DNA of 64,000 bases from Tritrichomonas musculus (lineage: Eukaryota > Parabasalia > Tritrichomonadida > Tritrichomonadidae), in assembly GCA_039105265.1 (NCBI GenBank), contig JAPFFF010000003.1, positions 8,494,001 to 8,558,000 on the forward strand. Direction: 5' to 3'. Below are positions 52,270 through 61,825 of this stretch, one piece after another. The notes under the pieces were generated by a model, which saw only the letters and a list, made by a program, of their open reading frames with translations, was not told where the DNA came from and made no database searches. Both the position numbers and the translations under genes were made by a program. Positions within the stretch are counted from its first letter, which is position 1, and each line of letters opens with the position of its first letter.

Positions 52270-52638
52270 ATGGCAAGTGAACCTCATTCAAGAATGCTAA
52301 GACCAGAAGAGTTAACAAATGTTCATAGCAGAGAACTTAAGATTGATCTTGAAAATGAGCATTTCGAAGAAGTTAATGTTCGCCTTTCGAGCGATGATGA
52401 AGAAGATGCTCCAAAAGCTCAACAACCTCCAGTAGTACAACGAAATGTTAAGCTGCAATCAAGGGAAATTAATATTGAGGAGCCTGCTCCAACAGTAAAT
52501 CAAGCACAAAAGAAAGAAAATGTTCAAGTCAAAGCTTCTCCCACTGAGGAGAAAGGTTCATCACCTTTGCTCTATGTTGGTGTTGCTGCGGCTGCAATTG
52601 TAGCTGGCATAATAATTATAAAATTAATGAAACATTAA
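52270..52638 (+). CDS. Small tail-anchored membrane protein
   Basis: 122 residues. The N-terminal 95 are polar and probably cytosolic, with an acidic SSDDEEDAP patch, a Pro/Gln-rich middle and two similar motifs, HSRELKIDLEN and QSREINIEEP. A single hydrophobic segment at about 98-118 (YVGVAAAAIVAGIIIIKL) is followed only by MKH, the layout of a tail-anchored protein inserted after translation. The short, mildly basic end after a moderately hydrophobic span is what hydrogenosomal or mitochondrial outer-membrane anchors look like, though ER is possible. The gene is divergent from Cpn10. Apart from topology I do not recognise a family. Confidence 0.8.
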   Translation: MASEPHSRMLRPEELTNVHSRELKIDLENEHFEEVNVRLSSDDEEDAPKAQQPPVVQRNVKLQSREINIEEPAPTVNQAQKKENVQVKASPTEEKGSSPLLYVGVAAAAIVAGIIIIKLMKH

Positions 52639-53128
52639 AATAAATCTTGAATTAAAATGCATGATTATTTCTATATCCGATTTTATTTCGAATTTTATTG
52701 TTATTTCATTGACAATATTAGTTTTTCTTTGTAAATTTGTGTATTCATTTTGTCCTCTATGAAATATAGTTTTCAATGAAATAAAAATTTTTTAAACTTT
52801 TTGAAAGCGTCATTGATTTTTCAATCCCTGCGATTTTTTTTGAATAGTTTTGACTTTAAAACGCATTTATTGGCATAAATTAACTTATTAATATTTAAAA
52901 TATGATGTAAAAAGATTATCAATATATTAAATATTCTATGATTGTAATTATTTTAGGAATAATTATATTTCAAATTATTATTTTCTTAATCGTTGGGCAA
53001 ACCTATACATATGTTTTCTCCTCGAAGTTCAATCATTGTAAAATAAAAAAAAAAAAAAAAAAACTTGTAATACATAAAAATAAACATAATATTATTGATT
53101 TAAATAAAACACATTAACATACATTTTA
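52639..53128. other. Spacer between convergent genes
   Basis: AT-rich 3' flanks with a 21-A run at about 53043-53063. No gene or repeat element seen. Confidence 0.6.
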
Positions 53129-56100
53129 TTAATTCTGTTCTGATATTAAAATGAGAATATTTCTAATAAGTTGTCTTATTTCTGTATCAGGATGCATTAC
53201 AAGATCAGCAAAATGAGGCAATAATTCGAACAAATGGGCGTAATTCTTATCACTTTCGAATAGTTCTCCATTAGACTTCACCGTTAGTAAGAAATTCAAG
53301 ATTCTTTTAATTGTTTCGTCATCATCTGATTTCATCAAATTATCTCCTACTTTTTCAACAACGGTCTTTGTCAAAAGGCTCGCTGTTTTTTCATCATATT
53401 TATCCGAAGTAGGATCTAAATAATCCTGCCAAAGTTTTTCTAAGGCCATTCCGCAGTCTTCGTAGCATTTTACAAAATTCAATTTGGTTTGATCGGTCAG
53501 TCTCAGAAACATTTTCAAAACGCTACTTGCTGTTTTCAATTTTAATTCGCTGTCGCTTTCGCCAAGAGACATCAATGAATTGCTCACATCTTCAACCATT
53601 GAGTCATTAATTGGAATGTCCTTTGAAACGAAGTCAAGAAGTAACCTTCGAGCTTCTTTCAAAGAAAAAAGAGATGTTGAGATAATGAACAATTTAGACA
53701 ATAAACTGTCAGGCACTTTATTTTCGCAAATATCGCAAAGATGATGAATTGTAAGCTCAAATAACCGCTTATTTCGACTCTTCTCGCTTGCAATTTTGAC
53801 AAAGCTTTCGTAGATTAGAATCGACATTTCATCTGGAAGAGGGAAGAGAAGTATGAAAGCGTCTAGACTTTTATGAGCGGTAGGAGGCAAGAAACCGTCT
53901 CTATCGAGGCCAAATATTAACTTTTCAGAAATATTGAGCCATCTTTTTAAATATTCAATTGTCATGCATTCTTTTTGCTCAGGAACGGCATTTCTCATTA
54001 AACGTCCAATTGATCCAAATATAGGCGAATTTGGACTCTCGTTTTTAATGAAAAAGTCAAAAATGGAATCAAGAGAATCGAAGATTAAAATGATGATTTC
54101 TTTTGATAAGAAATGGTTCTGAAAAAGTTCTTCATAGAATAAGAAGGAGTTGACAAGAATATCTCTCTTCTTGCATCTCGTGATGAACTTTTGATGCTCA
54201 GAAATCATTTTCTTCCAAAATTCATCACAAAACATATTGACATCTTTAAACTGGTCCCAGAGAGTCCTTCCACAATGAGCAAGTTCGTGAAATGTCAATT
54301 GTTCAGTGGTGTCGTTTCCGTCCGTTTGGTTGGCAAATGTTTCAATTATCTTCATGAATAGATCTGTAGCTAAATATTCATAAACATCATGAGTTAGTAA
54401 TTGTGAATTGGTTATAATTAAAGAAATAAATGTATTAACCGCACAAACCGATACGTCAATTCTTGTGTCAAAAATGAGAGGCTCTGTTTTTAAGAAAATG
54501 AATTTCCACATTTCAGTAGTTTTGGCCTTAGAGGCAAAATTCCATAAGAAATCAAATGATGATAGAGAGACGTTTATGTCGGTCATTTGTGAAGCATATT
54601 CAATTATGAGTGTGATTATATCAGTTTGCGTCTCTTCGGGCAACGAAAACATTAAATCATTGCAGATTAGTTGGACACATCTGAAGGCAGTATTGAGGAT
54701 CTTCACTTCGTTTTGGAAGTTGCTCGGAAGGAATGCATTTAATAAACTTATCCAGCCATCTGAAGAGACAATGTTGCTTGATTGAAGAAGAACATTGTAA
54801 GTCTGTTCGAGAATTTGAATCCGCATATCTGGAGTGAATCTGCAATAGATTATTAATTTCTTCATTGTCAAGCAAAGTTCTTTCTCGCTTTCAGTTGTGA
54901 AGCCTTCACGAAGGAGCTTGTAAAATGACTTCATCGTTGTCTCTTGTGATTCATCATTTTGAATCATTTGGACAAATATCTCTTCAATCGATGGCCAAAT
55001 TTGTTTAAAGCGAGAAATGTTCGCAATTAGAACATTTACTGTAAATAAAATCGACCAATCTTTTGTGTTCGCGTCGCCATCATTAATTGAGAACAATGAT
55101 GTAATAATCTCAATTATTTGGTCAACTTGGATATTTTTTGTGAAATCATAATTTGCAGGTATCCATGCAAATTCACTTAATGTTGTCATAACTTTTTTCC
55201 AATGTCCATTAAATGACGTAGGCGTGTTCTCGATGGCTGATATAACAGTTTCAAAGGCCGTCTTTTTAACTTCATCAGCTTCAGGTCCTTTCGGTGCAAC
55301 TAATATTGTGCAAAAGGTTGAAATGGCAGATCCACGAGCATCATCAATTCCGAGTTCGTTTGTTAATAAAACAAGAGAATGAAGTTCTTGAAGGAGGATG
55401 TAGCAGCAACTTCCTGTAACAACTGATGAAGCAATTTGAATGATAACTAAAATGTCAGTCCAAGTTTTTGAAACAATAATTTTCAATTTAATGCTGGCTG
55501 AGCTAGCTGATTTGTAGCAGGATCTGATAAAGAAAATAGGAATTTCAATGCACGATGATATAATAAATTCATCGTTGCTTTTATTCATAATTTGAATTTG
55601 ATTTGCATAAAATCTATATAGTAATTTTTTAAATGAAATATCAATTGAATTTATCTTTTCACTATATTCTTCGCATATGCATCGTAATGAAAAAATTAAT
55701 TTTGTGAGAAGGCGACCATCTTTGTCACATTTAAGATAGAAATCTACTGCCATTGATGCATCTTTGAGCAGGAATGCGCGAAAAAAAACTAGAGAATTCA
55801 TCATTTTTAGCATAGGACTATTAATGGTCAGGTCTCCAAGAAAATTGCTGAACAAAGATGCGCATGCTTCTGGCATTAACTTCATAAAATTCGTCATTGA
55901 TGTCACACAAAATGACATGGGTGCCCTTTGGTGATAGGATGCTTTAATTGCGTCTGAAAATAATCTTTCAAAATGTTCTGAGTCCGTAATAATTGAAATG
56001 TGGTTTGATATGATGTTTTCAATTAACCCATATGCTACATTTACGTTAAAATTGCCAACATGAAGCCAGAGTGTCTTTTGGCCAATGGCCATTCGAACAA

Positions 56101-56725
56101 GATCACGTAAAACAAGATATGTTACTTTATAAATATGTTTGTCAAATGAAATTGATTTATCGCATGACATTGAGAAACAAAGATCAATATCTCTTTTGTT
56201 GCCCGTGGTTAAAATATCATTTTTATTTTGAGCGAAATTAAGAAATGAAGATATGATTTGATCTGCTGCTGCAATTGCTGATGTTGAAATAACGCTGTCA
56301 TACGATGTACAATATGATAATATTAATGATAAAATCGATTGTAAAATATCCATTTCTAAAAAATGATTGCCAACGATTAAAGTTGAAAATTGGATTATTT
56401 GAAGTGTTGTATTATTATCAAGTTCTTTAAATGTTTCAAGTTTACGAACAATAGTTGATAATGCTTCTCCTGTAATTACCTCAGATTTAATGCAATTACA
56501 CATTGTGCCTATTAATTGTGAGCAAGTTTTATTAGATTTTTTATTATCTAAAACGACTGTAAAGGCAACGACGATGGGATCTTGAGAATTATCAATTGGT
56601 AAACCAATATCTTCTGAAAGGTGTTTAACTGCTTCGTTGCAAGGGATTCTTACGGAGTCTGGATTCATAATACCCGCATATTTTTTTAATTCAATTTTTA
56701 AATCAGAAAGATATTGGAATTGCAT
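53129..56725 (-). CDS. MON2-like Golgi/endosome trafficking protein
   Basis: 1198 residues from the ATG at 56725 (MQFQYLSDLKIELKKYAG). The frame is open two codons further but without ATG. The N-terminal 200 residues resemble the DCB region of MON2/Ysl2 and the BIG/Sec7 Arf-GEF family: a helical start, then a run of helices with DPIVVAFTVVLD, SQLIGTMCNCI and TTLQIIQFSTLIV. The rest is continuous helical repeat of HEAT/armadillo character (for example LTFHELAHCGRTLWDQF). There is no Sec7 catalytic domain, which fits MON2, a non-catalytic relative acting at trans-Golgi and endosomes with Neo1/Dopey. Human MON2 is about 1700 residues; this one is shorter. The call rests on remembered family patterns and is moderate. 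It could also be another HEAT-repeat trafficking protein. Confidence 0.65.
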   Translation of the reverse strand: MQFQYLSDLKIELKKYAGIMNPDSVRIPCNEAVKHLSEDIGLPIDNSQDPIVVAFTVVLDNKKSNKTCSQLIGTMCNCIKSEVITGEALSTIVRKLETFKELDNNTTLQIIQFSTLIVGNHFLEMDILQSILSLILSYCTSYDSVISTSAIAAADQIISSFLNFAQNKNDILTTGNKRDIDLCFSMSCDKSISFDKHIYKVTYLVLRDLVRMAIGQKTLWLHVGNFNVNVAYGLIENIISNHISIITDSEHFERLFSDAIKASYHQRAPMSFCVTSMTNFMKLMPEACASLFSNFLGDLTINSPMLKMMNSLVFFRAFLLKDASMAVDFYLKCDKDGRLLTKLIFSLRCICEEYSEKINSIDISFKKLLYRFYANQIQIMNKSNDEFIISSCIEIPIFFIRSCYKSASSASIKLKIIVSKTWTDILVIIQIASSVVTGSCCYILLQELHSLVLLTNELGIDDARGSAISTFCTILVAPKGPEADEVKKTAFETVISAIENTPTSFNGHWKKVMTTLSEFAWIPANYDFTKNIQVDQIIEIITSLFSINDGDANTKDWSILFTVNVLIANISRFKQIWPSIEEIFVQMIQNDESQETTMKSFYKLLREGFTTESEKELCLTMKKLIIYCRFTPDMRIQILEQTYNVLLQSSNIVSSDGWISLLNAFLPSNFQNEVKILNTAFRCVQLICNDLMFSLPEETQTDIITLIIEYASQMTDINVSLSSFDFLWNFASKAKTTEMWKFIFLKTEPLIFDTRIDVSVCAVNTFISLIITNSQLLTHDVYEYLATDLFMKIIETFANQTDGNDTTEQLTFHELAHCGRTLWDQFKDVNMFCDEFWKKMISEHQKFITRCKKRDILVNSFLFYEELFQNHFLSKEIIILIFDSLDSIFDFFIKNESPNSPIFGSIGRLMRNAVPEQKECMTIEYLKRWLNISEKLIFGLDRDGFLPPTAHKSLDAFILLFPLPDEMSILIYESFVKIASEKSRNKRLFELTIHHLCDICENKVPDSLLSKLFIISTSLFSLKEARRLLLDFVSKDIPINDSMVEDVSNSLMSLGESDSELKLKTASSVLKMFLRLTDQTKLNFVKCYEDCGMALEKLWQDYLDPTSDKYDEKTASLLTKTVVEKVGDNLMKSDDDETIKRILNFLLTVKSNGELFESDKNYAHLFELLPHFADLVMHPDTEIRQLIRNILILISEQN

Positions 56726-57526
56726 CAGCAAGAGAATCTTAAAATTTTTTTACCATCTGAAAAAGTTGATAATAATATGTAAAACTTTCAAATTTCGAAT
56801 TAATTTGATATGAAAAAAAAGATAAAAAGAAAACTAGCCAATTTGTCTGATATTTCCCATTTGCAATTATCGTATGATGATTCTTTGAATTTTTAATACA
56901 AATTGAAAAAGTTTCAACCAGAATACTAATTTATTTGTTTATTGTGATCTTTCAATAACATCTTTCCTATTAAAATGTATAATTGAGTGTTTTTTCATAT
57001 ATAATTTAATAAATAATTTTTAATTGATATTATGTGAGTTTTCTTTTTACATTTTCATCAATACTATTGATTATCCTTTTGAAAATAAATTTTTTTATTA
57101 CAATTAAATCTTTTATATATTTATAATTATTTTTAAGCTAATAATTAAATGTTTTTATCTAATATATCATGGCTATTTATAAATAAAAGTATTTTAAATA
57201 TTTTATATTTTGTTAAGGTACTTTTGAAAAAAATTGAATTCTTTTCTTATTTTACATAGAATTAAATGAAAAAAAAAAAAATATTAATAAACATAAAAAA
57301 TAAAATGTATAAATGTATGGAAATGGCATTTTTATTTGTTTTATTAATTATTTGAATCATTTGCTCATTAGAAATAAAAGGATTGAAGGAAATATGTAAT
57401 ATTTTAAATTTCAATATAGATATAGAAAATTTTCGTTCGACATTTAAAAAGTTTATTTACATCAGATTTCAATTAAATATTCTAAAATATAAAAATAAAA
57501 AGAGTAACATGAATGAAACAAAAAAA
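56726..57526. other. AT-rich spacer
   Basis: 5' region of the MON2-like gene and 3' region of the SAS-6-like gene, both on the minus strand. No initiator word lies near the MON2-like start; a 6-codon upstream ATG frame (ATGGTAAAAAAATTTTAA on the minus strand) precedes it. A poly-A run lies near 57270-57281. Confidence 0.55.
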
Positions 57527-58231
57527 TCACTCTTTTGGTTTTGTTGATACAGCAAACATTACTGATCTTCTCATTTGTTCAGCAAATTGTGGATTTTTGC
57601 TTTTTAATCTACCAAATTTTGTTTCAATTTCTTGCACTTTTTGTTGTGCCTCCATTTTCATTTGATTAAAACGATATTGAACTTGAGATCGAATAAATTC
57701 GCTTGATGCTGTTTGAAATTGAAGTGAAAATACGTCAATTGATCTTAAGCGAAGAGTTTGGCGGAAAGTTAGTACTCCATTGTAATCATCTGTTAATTTA
57801 AGACGCAGATGAATAAGATCTGGTTTTTTAACACTTTTTTCAATCATTTCAATCAAGGATTGTTCAAATTGTGAAAAATTTACTTGAAGATTATTTTCTG
57901 TAACTATTTTTTGAAATCCCGTGTTGTCGATAACGCATTCCAAAAAAAAGCCAACATCTTTTTCATGAAAGATTTCAACTCTAATTTCTTCCAACCCAAT
58001 TCCTTCTCCACCTTTATCGAATACCCTAAATCGTAGAGTACGAAATTCAGGATCTGATTCTTTACTTTCTTGTTCTTGGTTTTCTTGATTTTCTTGATTT
58101 TCAAGTGAAATTTGAACTTTTGAATCGCAAGTGAATCTTAGATCATATCCAATAAGCATGGTTGGATCAAATGTAGCATATCCTTCTCCCATTATCGAAA
58201 TGCTTTGATCAGAATCACTAAAAACGCTCAT
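57527..58231 (-). CDS. SAS-6-like centriole/basal-body protein
   Basis: 234 residues. Residues about 60-180 resemble the N-terminal head of SAS-6: a strand pair (FRTLRFRVFD, IRVEIFHEKD), then the PISA-type segment FFLECVIDNTGFQKIV and NLQVNFSQFEQSLIEMIE, followed by LIHLRLKL, LTFRQTLRLRSIDVFSLQF. In human SAS-6 the matching parts are FFLYNLVISEEDFQSLK and LLVDFLAFPQKFIDLL. This head forms the ninefold cartwheel hub of centrioles and basal bodies, which trichomonads have. Only about 45 residues of helix follow (SQVQYRFNQMKMEAQQKVQ), where SAS-6 has several hundred residues of coiled coil. That fits the coiled-coil-poor SAS6-like (SAS6L) type. A Gln/Glu/Asn repeat (ENQENQENQEQ) lies near residue 45. 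Fold assignment is by pattern only. Confidence 0.55.
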   Translation of the reverse strand: MSVFSDSDQSISIMGEGYATFDPTMLIGYDLRFTCDSKVQISLENQENQENQEQESKESDPEFRTLRFRVFDKGGEGIGLEEIRVEIFHEKDVGFFLECVIDNTGFQKIVTENNLQVNFSQFEQSLIEMIEKSVKKPDLIHLRLKLTDDYNGVLTFRQTLRLRSIDVFSLQFQTASSEFIRSQVQYRFNQMKMEAQQKVQEIETKFGRLKSKNPQFAEQMRRSVMFAVSTKPKE

Positions 58232-58437
58232 TCCTTTGCTATATTAGATTTAAGGCTAAATAAACGTGCAAAAAGTTGTTTAAAATGCTAAACAGAAATT
58301 CATTTCTCTTTTTTATTAAAATTTTTATAATATTCTTTATTTGTATTCATTAAATCTTTGTTTAATAAATTTATTATTTTCATACATTTCTTATTAGTAT
58401 TTTATGCTATATGAATAAATAAAAGTTTCTGAAAAAT

Positions 58438-58442
58438 TCACT
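58438..58442 (+). promoter_or_regulatory. Initiator-like TCACT before the Sds3-like gene
   Basis: TCACT with its A nine bases before an ATG at 58449 and 48 before the ATG at 58488. It is relevant to which start is used. Confidence 0.35.
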
Positions 58443-58448
58443 TTTTAA

Positions 58449-59138
58449 ATGATTTATATATTAAAAATATATATTATTATTTATCTAATGGATCCTGATA
58501 AAATAGATGAGGAAACAATGATGAGACTTATTCGTGATGACAGGTTAGAATCATCAAAAACAAGAATGGAAGAAAGTATTTCTTTATTAGACCAAACATT
58601 TAAATCAATTAAAGATTCAATTCAAAGTAAATATGATATTATATATAAAGCAAAAAAAGAGGATATTCATCAAAGAATTCTTAAAATGTTTGTTGATTTA
58701 ATGAAAAATTCGGGACGTGAAATTGAATTTTACATTTCTGACGCGCCTTCAGACAAAAAAAGTGTGTTTCAATACCTTCAAGCAGCAACAGCTAAGCAAA
58801 TAAAAAAAAGAAATAATACACGTATTCCTACTCATACTCCAGAAGTTACTTCTGCCTTTGAAACTGATTTCCATGAAATTTACGATGATTTAGTAAAAAG
58901 TGGAATTGATATGCAAAATGAGGTTATTTTAGCTGATGGAAGTTTTTTATATCAAGGTCACTGTTACTCTGTTGGAGATACAATTTATATTTCAAAGTTA
59001 TCAAATTCTTCAATACAAGCAAAAGTTGAATTAGTTACAGTTGAAGAGGTCACTTTGGTATTTCCTGATAGAAGCATTTTAAAAATATCTAAAGACGATT
59101 TAACTCAACATAAAATTGTTTTAAATAATATTAAATAG
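58449..59138 (+). CDS. Probable Sds3/BRMS1-like subunit of a Sin3-HDAC complex
   Basis: 229 residues from the first ATG, or 216 from the second (58488, MDPDKIDEETMMRLIRDD). The first 13 residues are hydrophobic and Ile/Tyr-rich, odd for a nuclear protein, yet the initiator-like TCACT sits nine bases before the first ATG, so the start is undecided. Residues about 35-85 form a charged helix. The C-terminal 65 residues (ILADGSFLYQGHCYSVGD, TIYISKL, VTLVFPDRSILKISKDDL) follow the small beta-barrel end of SUDS3/Sds3 (IEDGKLYYDKRWYHKSQ then AIYLESK). The helix-then-barrel order is the same. Sds3 joins Sin3 to histone deacetylases in gene repression. The match is from memory and moderate. The gene is divergent from the SAS-6-like gene. 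Confidence 0.5.
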   Translation: MIYILKIYIIIYLMDPDKIDEETMMRLIRDDRLESSKTRMEESISLLDQTFKSIKDSIQSKYDIIYKAKKEDIHQRILKMFVDLMKNSGREIEFYISDAPSDKKSVFQYLQAATAKQIKKRNNTRIPTHTPEVTSAFETDFHEIYDDLVKSGIDMQNEVILADGSFLYQGHCYSVGDTIYISKLSNSSIQAKVELVTVEEVTLVFPDRSILKISKDDLTQHKIVLNNIK

Positions 59139-59520
59139 AAATAATAGAGAAAAAAAAATGTCTATTTCTAATCATAATTAATATTTAATAATAATATGCT
59201 GCTATTACAAATTAATACCAAATTTCCAATTTGATTATCATTATTTTTCAATATTGAGGTTTCATGCGCTCTTTTAAACGAACTAATTTTTAGTTTAACT
59301 TTAAAGTGTAATCGTATATCATGTTTGTTTTTATTTTATTAACGTATCATACCTAAAATAATTTTTTGTTTTTTTTTTTTTTTTTTTAATTTAATTGACC
59401 AAATAGATCCCAAAATGTATTTAGATGTTCAGTATTCTAATAAACTTGTAGTGAGTTGATTTATTATGTCATATTAAATTTGAGAATAAAATTTTCATAT
59501 ATACAATTTTCAAGTTAATA
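59139..59520. other. AT-rich spacer
   Basis: 3' end of the Sds3-like gene and 5' region of the next gene. A T-run lies at about 59370-59387. TCATA at 59495-59499 is 24 bases before the next ATG. Confidence 0.55.
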
Positions 59521-60648
59521 ATGGCATACAAAAACATCGAAGCAGACGTATTCCCATCTATTATTATTCAAAAAATTTATGAAAAAAGTAATTCTCTGCA
59601 AGTTACATTTCGGAAAACATTGCATTCTTCAATGGAATATGTAACAGAATTTCTTTTTTTATATCAAAACAATATCGAGAAAGAACTTAATGATTTGATA
59701 TCAAAAAAGACTCTTCTTTTTGATAAAACAATAAAGGAGTTGTTAGAAATGCAAATGGCTCCTGTTTCCGAAAAGCTTGATTTTATAAACAATTTTTATG
59801 AAAATAATATAGAAATGCTTGAAAAAATCAAAAGTATAATGCAAGAACAGTATTATCCTCCTATAAAAAATACTAATTTGGATTTTTCTCATTTGGAAAA
59901 TAAAATTAGTCAAAAATCGCTTTTTCAAGATTTTTATATAAAAGAGCAGGGAAAAGAAATTGATATTAATACTGCAAAAATGATTAAGCCACCAGATAAT
60001 TATGGTTATTATTTAAATGAAGAGGAATGCACAAAATATGATAAATTCGTTTCAGTTGTAAACATAATTATTTCTCTCAGAGATTTAATTAATGCTTATC
60101 CGCAATTTAATGAATCTAGAGAATCTTTGAAGCAAAAAGAGGAAGAAGAAGATAATAAGTTCAAACAACAATTTGTTGTAAAATGTCTAAAGGAGCTTGC
60201 AGAAATTAAAATGAAGCATAATGTTCAAATAGAAAGTTTAAGAGAAAGTTATGAAGCACAAATTGAAAGTTTAAATGAAAAACATGAAGAGCAAATTGAA
60301 AAATTAAAGAATGATTATGAAAAACAAATTGCCGATTTAAGAAATGAAACATCAGCCATTGAAAAGCCAAAAATAAAGATTGAAGATTCTATTAAAGAAG
60401 ACCCAAGAGTTAATATTTTACAACAGAGAATTAATCAACTAATATCATGCTTACAACAGTATGAAAATATTGGTACATTAGATGAATTTATTAAACTGAA
60501 AGAAGAAAATAAAAATAAAATCATTGATTCTCAGCAAAAAACTGAAAATAATGATGAATCATTAAGTCCCTATGAACCTAGAGAAGACAACAAGGAAGGA
60601 CAAGGTGAATCAAAATCTTTTTTTGGTAATCACTGTAATATTGAGTAG
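59521..60648 (+). CDS. Coiled-coil protein of unknown function, ends CNIE
   Basis: 375 residues. The N-terminal 130 are helical with scattered aromatics (FRKTLHSSMEYVTEFLF). A segment about 140-200 (EIDINTAKMIKPPDNYGYY) looks ordered. From about 205 to 285 lies a coiled coil containing near-repeats (VQIESLRESYEAQIESLNEK, EEQIEKLKNDYEKQI). The tail is charged and disordered and ends FFGNHCNIE. The last four residues resemble a CaaX box, although Glu at the final place is unusual. Family not recognised; a cytoskeletal or vesicle-tether role would be guesswork. Initiator-like TCATA lies 24 bases upstream. Confidence 0.75.
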   Translation: MAYKNIEADVFPSIIIQKIYEKSNSLQVTFRKTLHSSMEYVTEFLFLYQNNIEKELNDLISKKTLLFDKTIKELLEMQMAPVSEKLDFINNFYENNIEMLEKIKSIMQEQYYPPIKNTNLDFSHLENKISQKSLFQDFYIKEQGKEIDINTAKMIKPPDNYGYYLNEEECTKYDKFVSVVNIIISLRDLINAYPQFNESRESLKQKEEEEDNKFKQQFVVKCLKELAEIKMKHNVQIESLRESYEAQIESLNEKHEEQIEKLKNDYEKQIADLRNETSAIEKPKIKIEDSIKEDPRVNILQQRINQLISCLQQYENIGTLDEFIKLKEENKNKIIDSQQKTENNDESLSPYEPREDNKEGQGESKSFFGNHCNIE

Positions 60649-61174
60649 AATTATAAAAAAATAGAGGAATTCTTTATAGCACAGATCACTTTTTCAGAAG
60701 AAAATAATCGTCCTTTTTTGAGCTATATTTTTCATAGAAATGGCTAAAAAATCTTTGTGTTTGTTATTGATTTCTACATTTTTGTCATATAAAGAATATG
60801 TTACACGCGAAATAATTGAAAATTTTCAAAATTGAGATCAGTATTTGATTAATATTTTTTTCAAAAAATTGGTTGATTGAGATGATCTAATAGCCTATTA
60901 GGTTTCTTAAATTGATATGATTGAGGATTTAATAGTTAATAACAGTATTAAATAAGAGAGCAAAGTATATTAATGTGTATTCTCAAAAAGTTTGTTTAGA
61001 CTATATATAAATTCAAAAGGTTTATTGTGAATTTAATATTTTAAAAGTATAGAAAGTTTTTTTTAATCCTAGTTTTATACCGTTTCTCATCATTTTCATT
61101 AAATGAAATATTGATGAAATTCTTATTTAATATTTACAATTATCTAATTCATAAAAATATCATAATTATGATAT
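60649..61174. other. Spacer with one possible very short frame
   Basis: AT-rich. A 31-codon frame at 60740-60835 begins MAKKSLCLLLISTFLS and has TCATA eight bases before its ATG. It could be a tiny secreted peptide or chance. No other structure is seen. Confidence 0.4.
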
Positions 61175-61414
61175 TTATGGGATATCAAGTGGAATTGGTT
61201 CCATCCAGCTATCTGGCTCAGCGGTGCCAGAAACGAGCGTTTCCATTTGTTTTAAAATGTCAGGTGTATCAAGGAAGTTTTCTTGAGATATTTCTGCTTC
61301 CCATATTTGAGGTAGTTTTAATTCGACAGTACTTAATGTATCTTTCATCCATTTTTTATCAACAATTGATGGTGTCAAAGGGTTCCATCTCCAAAGTGCA
61401 TAATTATGATCCAT
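61175..61414 (-). CDS. Small protein, possibly APC13-like
   Basis: 79 residues starting at the ATG at 61414 (MDHNYALWRWNPLTP). Balanced composition, three tryptophans in the first half, and an acidic second half make it a more credible gene than the hydrophobic plus-strand frame over the same bases. The stretch IVDKKWMKDTLSTVELKLP can be laid on the core of the APC13/Swm1 subunit of the anaphase-promoting complex (human LIDDAWREDKLPYEDVAIP), and the length is similar. This is suggestive only. TCACA on the minus strand lies 28 bases before the ATG. Confidence 0.5.
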   Translation of the reverse strand: MDHNYALWRWNPLTPSIVDKKWMKDTLSTVELKLPQIWEAEISQENFLDTPDILKQMETLVSGTAEPDSWMEPIPLDIP

Positions 61415-61825
61415 TTTAATTAGTAAACAGATATGGAATTGTGATATGAAATAAAAAATTGATATTTACAGATATGGAATTCTACATTTGCTTGTCCAAT
61501 TTCAATATATTTATAAAATATATATGATAGTTGTTTTCTTTTATTTGTTAAAATGAATGCATTGCTCTACAAAAATAGAATTCAATATTCATTCAATATC
61601 GAAAACTGCTTTATCGCCAATTTGTCATCAAGTAAAAGTAATGATTACCACATCAGCTGTCATTCTAATCACTAAATGAATAGGGAAAAAATTCATTGGA
61701 AATATTTAAAGTTTCAGATCATTCTTATAATTTTGAATTTTATATATTATTATCTAATCATTATATTTATTAGTGAATTAAAGAAATTAAAAAAAAATGG
61801 CAAACAAACATCTTTACTATAAAAT
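61415..61825. other. Spacer
   Basis: AT-rich, between the 5' end of the 79-residue gene and the 3' end of the exonuclease-like gene, both on the minus strand. Nothing recognised. Confidence 0.55.

Noticed and set aside
61111-61419. 102-residue plus-strand frame
   Set aside because: It overlaps the minus-strand 79-residue gene, starts in hydrophobic AT-rich sequence and has less protein-like composition.
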